Origin: an uncultured Oscillospiraceae bacterium
Lineage (GTDB): Bacteria > Bacillota > Clostridia > Oscillospirales > Oscillospiraceae
Assembly: GCA_902497145.1 (NCBI GenBank)
Contig: CABVDR010000017.1
Coordinates: forward strand, 1 to 41,045
Reading direction: 5' to 3'
DNA: 41,045 bases
Shown: positions 34,265 to 40,736 of the stretch, in pieces
How the letters are laid out: each line of letters begins with the position of its first letter
Numbering within the stretch: the stretch's first letter is position 1
Translations under genes and position numbers: made by a program
Notes under the pieces: generated by a model
What the model was told of the DNA's origin: nothing
Database searches by the model: none
The model's input: the letters and a program-made list of their open reading frames with translations, nothing else

Positions 34265-34305
34265 GTTTCTCCCGCCCCTCTCTCCAAGCGGTATATGGTA
34301 CTCAT
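34261..34305 (-). CDS. 14-codon leader ORF coupled to the second M56 gene
   Basis: The minus strand reads AAGGAGGT, five bases, then ATG (34305) and codons for MSTIYRLERGAGET. TGA (34263-34261) overlaps the M56 start ATG. The Shine-Dalgarno is stronger than the one before the M56 gene, so ribosomes may load here and reinitiate. The LERG near its end recalls the C-terminus of the BlaI protein in this window (LLERGTL), raising the idea of a repressor-gene remnant. A real peptide product is not proven. Confidence 0.45.
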   Translation of the reverse strand: MSTIYRLERGAGET

Positions 34306-34342
34306 AATATACCTCCTTTTGATGTTGGCGCGCGCTGCCTTG

Positions 34343-35785
34343 CTACCGGTCAAACAGCCCCTCCAGCCGCTCCCAGTCCAGCCCGCCGGACACATAGTAA
34401 TTGTGCCACTGCGCAGCCTCCTCCCAGGAAGGCATCACCCTCACATAGTCTCTCCACAGCGCCACGTCCAAGCTGCCCTGGGGCGTATCGTAGGTCAGAA
34501 AGAGCGGCTCATCTTGGGTGCCGTAGCCATAGTCCTCGAACAGCTGGTACATCGTCAAGGAGGACAGGTAGTGCTCCAGCGCATCCTCGTCCCGGCACTG
34601 CAATTTGGAATAGGTCCTCTCCCCGCTCCAAGTCGCCTGGGTCAGGGTGACGTTCCCGGACATTTCCGGAAAGATTTGAGTTTCCCCTGTCCCGCCGCCG
34701 TAGGCCAGCCCCACCTGACCGCTGAGCAGGATCAGCAGTCCGGCCGCCGTTCCCACCAAAAGGGCCCCGGAATGTTTTCGTACCGGCTGGACGATGCTCT
34801 TGAGCCGGTAGCGCAGGGCCGAGGCCGAGGCGGACAGGCATGTGGTAAAGCCCCGGCTGTCCCCGGCGGTGCGCAGGATAAGGTCGGCATACCGCCGCCG
34901 CTCCCCCTCGTCCAGGGAGGCCGTCACCGCCTCATCGCAGCTGAGCTCCAGATCCTCCGCGCTCTTTCCCGTGGCCAGCCACATGAGGGGGTTAAACCAG
35001 CACACGGCGGTGCAGAACACTAGGAAGAATTTTCCCCAGGCATCCGAGCGGCCAATGTGTACCAGCTCATGGCGGAAGATAAGCTTCAACTCCTCCTGGG
35101 TGTAGTATCGCTGGGGCAGTACCACCTGTGTGCTGCCCTTGAACAGCCCGATGGTCATGGGGGTGGCCGCCTGGGGCGAAGTCACCAGCGGAAACGCCCG
35201 CCTCTTCTCCCTCACCTGGGCCAGCTCCTCCTGCCAGACGGCCAGCACCTCTTGGTCGGTGACCTCCTGTGCATCCCGGAGCAGCCAGCGGCGAAACCGG
35301 AGATGGGCAAAAATCTTCCAGGCCATCACGCCAACCGCCCCCACCAGCCAGATCACTGCCGCAGCCCCAATGAATTTGAGGGGGAGCGGGATGATCCAAC
35401 GGGGCTGATTCCAGCTTCTTGTGTACGTCGTAACATACAGGTAATTGGGAACGATCCACAGCATGGCGCAGGCCTCTGCCCGCAGGTACCGGCGCAGAAG
35501 CGGCAGGGTCAGGGACAGAAGGACAAAATACACGCTGATCTGGAGAAAGAGCCCTGCCATCCATCCAAACAAACTCAGCATGGTGTTCCAATTCCCTGCC
35601 AAACCAGCCAACAGGTACAGTGTAAGCAGGAATAGCACAAAGAAAGGCAGGTCCCACCCGCCGTTTCTGGGTGTATCCCGGGTCCAGGCCCTCTGTATGC
35701 CCTTCCTCTCATAGGCGAGCACATCCAAGCCGGAGGCCACGCCTGCGGCCAGCGCGATCAGCACAAGCCCCATTTGCTCCATCAT
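34343..35785 (-). CDS. BlaR1-like M56 metalloprotease, first copy
   Basis: A 480-residue paralogue of the next gene, with N-terminal membrane helices, HELVHI at about residue 238 and SAEDLELSCDE further on. The cytosolic and protease parts are strongly alike (RFRRWLLR, LVTSPQA.TP.TIGLF, GFTTCLSASASALRYRLKSIV). The C-terminal external region of about 115 residues again has CRDEDAL, LTYDTPQGSL, ALWRDY and VSGGLDW instead of a beta-lactam sensor. ATG 35785 overlaps the stop of the BlaI-type gene and has AGGGGG upstream, so repressor and protease are coupled. Likely role: signal-triggered protease that relieves repression; the signal is unknown. Confidence 0.9.
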   Translation of the reverse strand: MMEQMGLVLIALAAGVASGLDVLAYERKGIQRAWTRDTPRNGGWDLPFFVLFLLTLYLLAGLAGNWNTMLSLFGWMAGLFLQISVYFVLLSLTLPLLRRYLRAEACAMLWIVPNYLYVTTYTRSWNQPRWIIPLPLKFIGAAAVIWLVGAVGVMAWKIFAHLRFRRWLLRDAQEVTDQEVLAVWQEELAQVREKRRAFPLVTSPQAATPMTIGLFKGSTQVVLPQRYYTQEELKLIFRHELVHIGRSDAWGKFFLVFCTAVCWFNPLMWLATGKSAEDLELSCDEAVTASLDEGERRRYADLILRTAGDSRGFTTCLSASASALRYRLKSIVQPVRKHSGALLVGTAAGLLILLSGQVGLAYGGGTGETQIFPEMSGNVTLTQATWSGERTYSKLQCRDEDALEHYLSSLTMYQLFEDYGYGTQDEPLFLTYDTPQGSLDVALWRDYVRVMPSWEEAAQWHNYYVSGGLDWERLEGLFDR

Positions 35786-36156
35786 AGCGTCCCCCTTTCC
35801 AGCAGGTCCCGCAGCTCGTCCAGCTCTTCCCGGGTCAGGCCGCTGTCGCACAGGGCCGCCGCAAAGGCGGAGAGACTGCCCCCACACAGCTGGTCCAGAA
35901 AGCGTCGGCTCTGGCCGGCCAGGTAGGTCTCCCGGGTGACCAGGGGGTAGTACCGGCTGCTGCGTCCCTCCTTCTCGATCTTCACAAAGCCCTTGTCCGC
36001 CAGGCGGGTGAGCACTGTAAGCAGGGTGGTCAGAGCCATAGGGTGGCTCTCCTTGAGCTGCTGCTGCAGCTCCCCGCTGGTCACCGGCGGCGTGCGGGAC
36101 CACAGGGCCTGCATCACCGCCAGCTCCCCGTCGGGCAATCGACGCGTGGGATCCAT
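35782..36156 (-). CDS. BlaI/MecI/CopY-type transcriptional repressor
   Basis: A 124-residue winged-helix repressor. The N-terminus (LPDGELAVMQALWSRTPPVTSGELQQQL) and the recognition region (TLLTVLTRLADKGFVKIEKEGRSSRYYPLVT) match the family; the C-terminal helices would dimerise. It presumably binds the two operators overlapping its own promoter and is inactivated through the downstream M56 proteases, giving an autoregulated repressor-protease operon. ATG 36156 has GAGGAGG at 8 bases. Confidence 0.93.
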   Translation of the reverse strand: MDPTRRLPDGELAVMQALWSRTPPVTSGELQQQLKESHPMALTTLLTVLTRLADKGFVKIEKEGRSSRYYPLVTRETYLAGQSRRFLDQLCGGSLSAFAAALCDSGLTREELDELRDLLERGTL

Positions 36157-36171
36157 GGTAACGCCTCCTCT

Positions 36172-36223
36172 CTACACTTGTAGAATGTAATTATATTCTA
36201 CGCTTGTAGAATGAACTTGTCAA
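36172..36223 (-). promoter_or_regulatory. Promoter with two BlaI-type operators
   Basis: On the minus strand TTGACA (36218-36223) and TAGAAT (36195-36200) are 17 bases apart. A perfect BlaI-type operator CTACACTTGTAG (36172-36183) lies just downstream of the expected start of transcription. A second, ATTCTAC-gctt-GTAGAAT (36195-36212), overlaps the -10 and spacer. Centres are 26 bases apart. Both match the TACA..TGTA consensus (the second with one change). Confidence 0.88.
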
Positions 36224-36224
36224 G

Positions 36225-36257
36225 AAAAACCCCCGGCTTTTTTCAAGCCGGGGGTTT
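36225..36257 (-). terminator. Terminator of the xerD operon
   Basis: AAACCCCCGGCTT (36227-36239) pairs with 36245-36257. On the minus strand it is followed by TTTTTC that runs directly into the TTGACA -35 of the BlaI operon. Confidence 0.85.
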
Positions 36258-36266
36258 GGCTGTGTT

Positions 36267-37148
36267 TTACGCTCTGGGGTGGGCCTTGTGGTAGACGTCC
36301 TTCAGCTTCTGGTTCACCAGCCGGGAATAGATCTGGGTGGAGGAGATGTCGGCGTGGCCCAGCATCTCCTGGATGGAGCGCAGGTCGGCCCCGTTCTCCA
36401 GCAGGTGGGCGGCGAAGGAGTGGCGCAGGGTGTGGGGGGTGATGTCCTTCTGGATGCCCGCCTTCTCCTGGTAGTGCTTAATGAGCTTCCAAAAGCCCTG
36501 CCGGCTCATCCGCTCCCCGTTCATGTTCACAAACAGGGCAGTCTCGTCCGGGGCCTCGATAAGCTGGGGGCGCACCTGGATTAAGTAGTCGTTGAGGGCG
36601 TGGATGGCCGTATGATATAGGGGGATGATCCGCTCCCGCCCCTTGCTGGCGCAGTGGAGCACTCCGGCGGGCAGGTTCAGGTCGTCCACGTTTAGGGCGA
36701 TGAGCTCGCTGACCCGGATGCCGGTGGCGTAGAGCAGCTCCAGCATAGCCCGGTCCCGGAAGCCCTTCAGGTCGGAGCAGTCTGGCTGCTCCAGAAACAG
36801 CTCCACTTCCTTGCCGGTCAAAATCTGGGGCAGCTTGCGCTCCACTTTGGCGGCCACCACGTCCTTGGCCGGGTTGTGGTCCATGAGCCCTAGGGCAATC
36901 ATGCAGTTATAAAAGGACTTAATGGAGGCGATGGACCGGGTCACCGTAGCGGCGGACTTCCCCTTTCGCACCAGGGCGTCAGTATACAGCTCCACGTCCT
37001 GGGTGGCCACCTCGGTCAGCTCCAGCTCCTGCTCCCCGAGAAACGCCTCAAACTGGTGCATATCCCGCAGATAGGAACTCACCGTATTGGCCGACGCCTT
37101 TTTTTCTGTGGTCAAATACTCTTCAAACAGGTCCAATAGTTCAGACAC
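36267..37148 (-). CDS. xerD: Site-specific tyrosine recombinase XerD
   Basis: A 293-residue recombinase for chromosome-dimer resolution at dif together with XerC. Catalytic residues are visible in ATGIRVSEL (Arg), SKGRERI (Lys), HTLRHSF (His-x-x-Arg), LGHADI (His) and the nucleophile in QIYSR. I prefer GTG 37148 because GAGGGAG lies about 9 bases upstream and the length then fits the family; ATG 37178 (303 residues) is in frame but has a poor ribosome site. The gene closely follows the SpoIIM-like gene and ends at a strong terminator. Confidence 0.92.
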   Translation of the reverse strand: MSELLDLFEEYLTTEKKASANTVSSYLRDMHQFEAFLGEQELELTEVATQDVELYTDALVRKGKSAATVTRSIASIKSFYNCMIALGLMDHNPAKDVVAAKVERKLPQILTGKEVELFLEQPDCSDLKGFRDRAMLELLYATGIRVSELIALNVDDLNLPAGVLHCASKGRERIIPLYHTAIHALNDYLIQVRPQLIEAPDETALFVNMNGERMSRQGFWKLIKHYQEKAGIQKDITPHTLRHSFAAHLLENGADLRSIQEMLGHADISSTQIYSRLVNQKLKDVYHKAHPRA

Positions 37149-37193
37149 AAGCACAACTCCCTCTTCAAACGCATCCAATTCCCAAACAACACA

Positions 37194-37808
37194 CTACAAT
37201 ACCAGCTTGGCCGCCGCGGCCAGCAGTACCGGCGCGGCCAGATACTCCAACATCACACACACCATCAAAGCCGCTCCGTACAGTCCCAGGCGCCCCCAGT
37301 AGGCCGGGGTAAAGGGCAAGGGCTCCCGGCTCTCCAGCCGCAGCCGCCGCAGCAGCACCCATGCGCTGTCCACACACTGCCCTCCGGCCAGAAACAGCAC
37401 CGGCGCCCACAAAAAGGCGGGCAGGCCAAAGAGAAACAGCCCCGGCACCAGTCCCGCCGCACCGAACACCCGGCACAGCCCCGCCACCGAAAAGGCAAAC
37501 AGAAACCCCCGCACGCCGAACAGCACCGGGATACCCACCACCCCCAGGGCGGTGAGACCCAACAAAATGACTGCCAACAGCAGGCGGAATTGCTCCCAGG
37601 CAACCCCCCAGAACTCCACGGGGATGCCCCCGTCCCTGGCCAGGGTCAGATAAGTATTGAGATAGGCGGCCAGCTCCTGGGCGCTGGCCTCACTCATCAG
37701 CCCTCCAAAGGCCGCCCCCACGATCCCGCCCAACAGAAAGCAGGCACTGAGTATGGTCAGGGGCACCAGGGGGCGGGGAAAATCAACAATCACGTCCCGT
37801 CGCTTCAT
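37194..37808 (-). CDS. Stage II sporulation protein M-like membrane protein
   Basis: A 204-residue membrane protein with about five helices. It matches the SpoIIM (DUF95) pattern: an N-terminal helix, an ectodomain, FWGVAWEQFRLLLAVILLG, then GIPVLFGVRGFLFAFSVAGL. In Bacillus SpoIIM is part of the engulfment complex with SpoIID and SpoIIP; whether this copy is the engulfment protein or a general homologue is unclear. ATG 37808 follows GAGAGG at 8 bases. Placement directly before xerD is seen in other Clostridia (from memory). Confidence 0.82.
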   Translation of the reverse strand: MKRRDVIVDFPRPLVPLTILSACFLLGGIVGAAFGGLMSEASAQELAAYLNTYLTLARDGGIPVEFWGVAWEQFRLLLAVILLGLTALGVVGIPVLFGVRGFLFAFSVAGLCRVFGAAGLVPGLFLFGLPAFLWAPVLFLAGGQCVDSAWVLLRRLRLESREPLPFTPAYWGRLGLYGAALMVCVMLEYLAAPVLLAAAAKLVL

Positions 37809-37898
37809 GGCTGTCACCTCTCTGGTTTCAGCCTATGAGCGGGGCCAAAAAAATAGACTGCGCGTCCCATTTTTGCGGCGGGTTTCTTCGTTACTTTT

Positions 37899-37927
37899 AA
37901 TATATCCCTCACCGAGGTTTCACGCAA
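37899..37927 (-). promoter_or_regulatory. Promoter of the SpoIIM-like/xerD operon
   Basis: On the minus strand TATATT (37899-37904) has TTGCGT (37922-37927) 17 bases upstream. Good -10, weak -35. Leader about 84 bases. Confidence 0.55.
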
Positions 37928-38009
37928 GTGTTTTTCCGCATTTTCTCAAATTTTGTCGTTTCCACAACTTTTTTATGTTAACTGCGTTATGTCTACTTCT
38001 GCAAGTAAA

Positions 38010-38053
38010 AAGCTCCGGCGGGGGTGCATATATTCCACCTCCGCCGGATTTTT
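38010..38053. terminator. Terminator downstream of scfB (bidirectional)
   Basis: A 13-bp stem (38014-38026 with 38036-38048, one G-U pair) has T runs on both strands: CTTTTTAC for the minus strand and ATTTTTAG for the plus strand. It ends the SCIFF maturase transcript. Confidence 0.85.
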
Positions 38054-38129
38054 AGGGTAAATTCCCGTTTTATTTGCTATTTTTTGAAGAAAAACGTGGT
38101 GATTACAGGTAATAATCTTCTGAAATCAC

Positions 38130-39545
38130 TTACGAGCAGCTGTCGCACTGATTACATTCCGTATAATTACAGCTTGTATTTCCAGTCTCCCCCATGCCGG
38201 CGGCAATGGCCTTCATGGCGATGGCGCACTCCAGGCGCTTGCGCTCCATTTCACAGGCCACTTCATTCGACTGACTTATGTCACCGTTCACCAGCAGGTT
38301 GGAGGCGGAGCAGCCGCCGCTGCAATAGAACCGGGCCCAGCACTCCCGGCAGGCGGGACGGGTGTAGATGTTCTGGTCGGCAAACTTGCCGGAGATGGCC
38401 ATGTCGAAGGAGCCGTCGTACACGCTGCCCATGCGGTACTCCTCCTTCCCCACGAACTGGTGACAAGGGTAGATGTCTCCGTCGGGGGTGATGGCAACAT
38501 ATTCACAGCCCGCACCGCAGCCCCGCAGACGCTTGATGACGCAGGGTCCCTGCTTGAGGTCTACGTTAAAGTGGAAGAAGTTCACATCCTTGCGGCCCAG
38601 CAGCTCACCGGCCAGCTTCTCATACTCCGCCTTCACCTGGGGCAGGTCCTCCTCCTTGATGGCAAAGGGATCGTCCAGGGGACCACTGGCGGGCTCCACC
38701 GACACGCTGCGGAAACCCAGAGAGGCCAGGTGCTTCACGTCCTCGCCAAAGTCCAGGTTCTCCCGGGTAAAGGTGCCCCGGGCGTAGTAGTCCTTGGTGC
38801 CCCGTCCGGCCACCAGCTTCTGGAACTTAGGCACGATGACCTCATAGCTCCCCTTCCCGTTGACGGTGGGGCGCATGTGGTCGTTCACCGAGGGACGGCC
38901 ATCCAGGGACAGGACCACGTTGGACATCTCCCGGTTGATGTACTCGATGTTCTCGTCATTGAGCAGTACGCCGTTGGTGGTAATGGTAAAGCGGAACACC
39001 TTGTCGTGCTCCTTCTCCAGGGAGCGGGCGTACTCCACGGTCTTTTTCACAGTGTCCATAGCCATCAGGGGCTCGCCGCCGAAGAAGTCCACCTCGATGT
39101 TACGCCGCTTGCCGGACTTCTGTACCACCCAGTCGATGGCCCGCTTGGCGGTCTCAAAGTCCATGATCTTCCGGCCGGTGCCGAAGTCACCGGTGGAGGC
39201 AAAGCAGTACTTACACCGCAGGTTGCAGTCGTGGGACACGTGCAGGCACAGGGCCTTCACCACCGCCTGCCGGGGCAACGCCATGGCCTTGTCCGCGTCA
39301 ATGTAGTCGTCGCTGGAAAAGAGCAGTCCCTGCTCCTGGAGCCCCCGCAGCTCCTCCCACAGCTCGTCCAGCTCCTGGGGGTCATACTGGGACAGCTGAT
39401 CCTTCAGCTCCTGGGGGCACTTCTCCCCCATGGGGCCCTCCACCTTGGAAAGCAGGTCGTAGCCCATGCGGTCCAGCACGTGGACCGCGCCGCTGTTTAC
39501 ATCCGCCGCCAGGTACTGGCCCAGGGCGGTAAAGGTATGTACCAT
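38130..39545 (-). CDS. scfB: SCIFF peptide maturase, radical SAM thioether-forming enzyme
   Basis: A 471-residue radical SAM enzyme that links cysteines of the SCIFF peptide to other residues through thioether bonds. An N-terminal peptide-binding region (about 1-90) precedes the SAM cluster motif CNLRCKYC (Cys107, Cys111, Cys114). A C-terminal SPASM region with many cysteines follows (GCGAGCEYVAITPDGDIYPCHQF, then CRECWARFYCSGGC) and binds auxiliary Fe-S clusters. Length and motifs match the SCIFF maturase family, nearly universal in Clostridia. The precursor gene is 96 bases upstream, separated by a terminator. ATG 39545 follows GAAAGGA. Confidence 0.96.
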   Translation of the reverse strand: MVHTFTALGQYLAADVNSGAVHVLDRMGYDLLSKVEGPMGEKCPQELKDQLSQYDPQELDELWEELRGLQEQGLLFSSDDYIDADKAMALPRQAVVKALCLHVSHDCNLRCKYCFASTGDFGTGRKIMDFETAKRAIDWVVQKSGKRRNIEVDFFGGEPLMAMDTVKKTVEYARSLEKEHDKVFRFTITTNGVLLNDENIEYINREMSNVVLSLDGRPSVNDHMRPTVNGKGSYEVIVPKFQKLVAGRGTKDYYARGTFTRENLDFGEDVKHLASLGFRSVSVEPASGPLDDPFAIKEEDLPQVKAEYEKLAGELLGRKDVNFFHFNVDLKQGPCVIKRLRGCGAGCEYVAITPDGDIYPCHQFVGKEEYRMGSVYDGSFDMAISGKFADQNIYTRPACRECWARFYCSGGCSASNLLVNGDISQSNEVACEMERKRLECAIAMKAIAAGMGETGNTSCNYTECNQCDSCS

Positions 39546-39596
39546 GATCCAAAATCCTTTCTATGGCCGTGCCCCTTGCCAGGCGGCGCAGGGCAT

Positions 39597-39626
39597 AAAA
39601 AGGGGCAGGCAAACGCCTGCCCCTTT
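39597..39626 (-). terminator. Attenuating terminator between scfA and scfB
   Basis: On the minus strand AAAGGGGCAGGC (39615-39626) pairs with GCCTGCCCCTTT (39599-39610) around a 4-base loop GTTT, with a T run at its end (complement of 39597-39601). It would give more peptide than maturase mRNA. Confidence 0.85.
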
Positions 39627-39641
39627 CAGGCCGCTTTTATA

Positions 39642-39782
39642 TTACTGGTTCTCGCACTTCTGGTTGGCCACAGTGCAGGAAGTCTTGCAGGCGGACTGGC
39701 AAGAGGTCTGGCACTCGCCGCAGCCGCCCTTGGCAGCGCTGGCCTTCAGAGTAGCGCCATTGAGAGTCTGAATGTGTTTCAT
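39642..39782 (-). CDS. scfA: SCIFF six-cysteine peptide precursor
   Basis: A 46-residue ribosomal peptide beginning MKHIQTLNGATLKASAAK (leader) and followed by a core with exactly six cysteines at 21, 24, 28, 32, 36 and 43 (GGCGEC, TSC, SAC, TSC, QKCENQ end). This is the SCIFF signature: six cysteines in about forty-five residues. The first cysteines are crosslinked by the radical SAM maturase encoded next door. The final product's role is unknown in all species, as far as I know. ATG 39782 has AGGAGGAG upstream, and the promoter is near consensus, indicating strong expression. Confidence 0.96.
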   Translation of the reverse strand: MKHIQTLNGATLKASAAKGGCGECQTSCQSACKTSCTVANQKCENQ

Positions 39783-39817
39783 TGGAATCTCCTCCTAAAT
39801 CTTATAGGTTTGAAAAC

Positions 39818-39846
39818 ATTATACCATACTCCCCCGCGCATTTCAA
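39818..39846 (-). promoter_or_regulatory. Strong sigma-A promoter of the SCIFF operon
   Basis: On the minus strand TTGAAA (39841-39846) and TATAAT (39818-39823) are 17 bases apart, with extended -10 TGG. The -35 lies at the very end of the upstream TIGR04086 gene. Confidence 0.88.
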
Positions 39847-39847
39847 T

Positions 39848-40273
39848 CTATCTTTTCCGTTTTTTCCTGGGCCTTCCGCCCAATACTCCGGCGATGGCCC
39901 CGCCGCAGCAGCAGGCAATGAGGATAGGTACCCCGCCGTTGGAGATGGAGGCATCCTCATAGAGGAGAAATCCCGCCGTCAGCAGCAGCAAAAACAAGAT
40001 GCCACCCACCCCCAGTCCGGCCAGGAGGGTGCCCCGTTCCAAGCGGTGGACCGCCAGCAGGCCGCCGGCCAGGCTGCTCACCACGCAGATGGCCAGCACC
40101 CCCCGTCCTATGAGCCGCTCCCCCATCACGCCGCCGGACACCAGCAGCGAACACACCACCAGCCCCAGCGCCGCCGTCACCACCGCCAGAGCCCCGCCCT
40201 TCAGCAGCCGGCACATGGTGCTCAGCCACACCGCGCCGGGATCCTCCGGCTTCTTTTCCCGTTTTCCAGCCAT
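39848..40273 (-). CDS. TIGR04086 family membrane protein
   Basis: A 141-residue protein with a basic N-terminus, four hydrophobic helices (about 24-48, 57-73, 83-103 and 113-130) and a strongly basic end (GGRPRKKRKR). Length, helix layout and position between the SCIFF genes and yajC match the TIGR04086 (YrzE-like) family, whose function is unknown. ATG 40273 is served by GGGGAGGG (40281-40288), 7 bases upstream, and that site lies wholly inside the 3' arm of the hairpin at 40277-40328. Confidence 0.88.
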   Translation of the reverse strand: MAGKREKKPEDPGAVWLSTMCRLLKGGALAVVTAALGLVVCSLLVSGGVMGERLIGRGVLAICVVSSLAGGLLAVHRLERGTLLAGLGVGGILFLLLLTAGFLLYEDASISNGGVPILIACCCGGAIAGVLGGRPRKKRKR

Positions 40274-40275
40274 GC

Positions 40276-40328
40276 AAAAACCCTCCCCGCTGTTCTTCCT
40301 TGCTGGAAGACTATGCGGGGAGGGTTTT
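40276..40328 (-). terminator. Terminator of yajC that also sequesters the TIGR04086 ribosome site
   Basis: A 14-bp perfect outer stem (40277-40290 with 40315-40328) encloses an inner TCTTCC/GGAAGA stem with a 5-base loop. On the minus strand GGGGAGGG in the 3' arm is followed by TTTTTGC. It is at once an intrinsic terminator and a cover for the next Shine-Dalgarno. Confidence 0.85.
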
Positions 40329-40347
40329 GTTTATGCGATGAAATGAA

Positions 40348-40626
40348 TCAGCGGGTAGCCTGGGTGCTCTGACCGTTCTTGGTGGAGATCGCCCACTTGG
40401 TGATCTCGATGCGCACCCGGTCGGCGCCGGTCTCAAACACCACGGTGTTCTCCTTCACAGCGCACACGGTGCCGGTCATACCGCCGATGGTGGTGATCTC
40501 ATCACCCACCGCCAGGGAGTTGCGCAGGTTTTCCGCTTCCTTCTTCCGCTTGTTCTCGGGGCGGATCATAAAGAAGTAAAGCAGCGCAAACATCAGCACC
40601 AGCATTAAGATCCAACTGTAATCCAT
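40348..40626 (-). CDS. yajC: Preprotein translocase subunit YajC
   Basis: A 92-residue accessory subunit of the Sec translocon. It has one N-terminal membrane helix (about 4-21, WILMLVLMFALLYFFMI) and then the YajC signature RPENKRKKEAE and SLAVGDEITTIGGMTGTV. Length and order are typical. ATG 40626 has GGAGGG upstream. In many bacteria yajC follows tgt, as here. Confidence 0.97.
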   Translation of the reverse strand: MDYSWILMLVLMFALLYFFMIRPENKRKKEAENLRNSLAVGDEITTIGGMTGTVCAVKENTVVFETGADRVRIEITKWAISTKNGQSTQATR

Positions 40627-40685
40627 ATTGTTCCCTCCAAAAAATCTTGCTTTTCGAAGCAGGCTCGCTTCACGCGTTATGTGTC

Positions 40686-40714
40686 ATTATAGCGGATTTG
40701 CCCGTGGTTGGCAA
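40686..40714 (-). promoter_or_regulatory. Promoter of yajC
   Basis: On the minus strand TTGCCA (40709-40714) and TATAAT (40686-40691) are 17 bases apart, between the tgt stop and yajC. yajC can therefore be expressed apart from tgt. Confidence 0.78.
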
Positions 40715-40736
40715 GTCCTTTTGCCAATTTTACCCC

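Larger units (their letters stand above)
37809..38129. other. Intergenic region between SpoIIM-like gene and scfB
   Basis: About 320 bases without a gene. AT-rich in its middle. It holds the SpoIIM promoter (37899-37927) and the scfB terminator (38014-38053), listed separately. I see nothing else. Confidence 0.7.

Noticed and set aside
33545..35023. 492-codon plus-strand frame opposite the M56 genes, and a 500-codon one opposite scfB (38460-39962)
   Set aside because: Opposite strongly supported proteases and a radical SAM enzyme; no recognisable domains.
40639..40660. Small hairpin (TGCTT-CGAA-AAGCA) with T run in the yajC leader
   Set aside because: Only 5 bp of stem; too weak to call a terminator or riboswitch.
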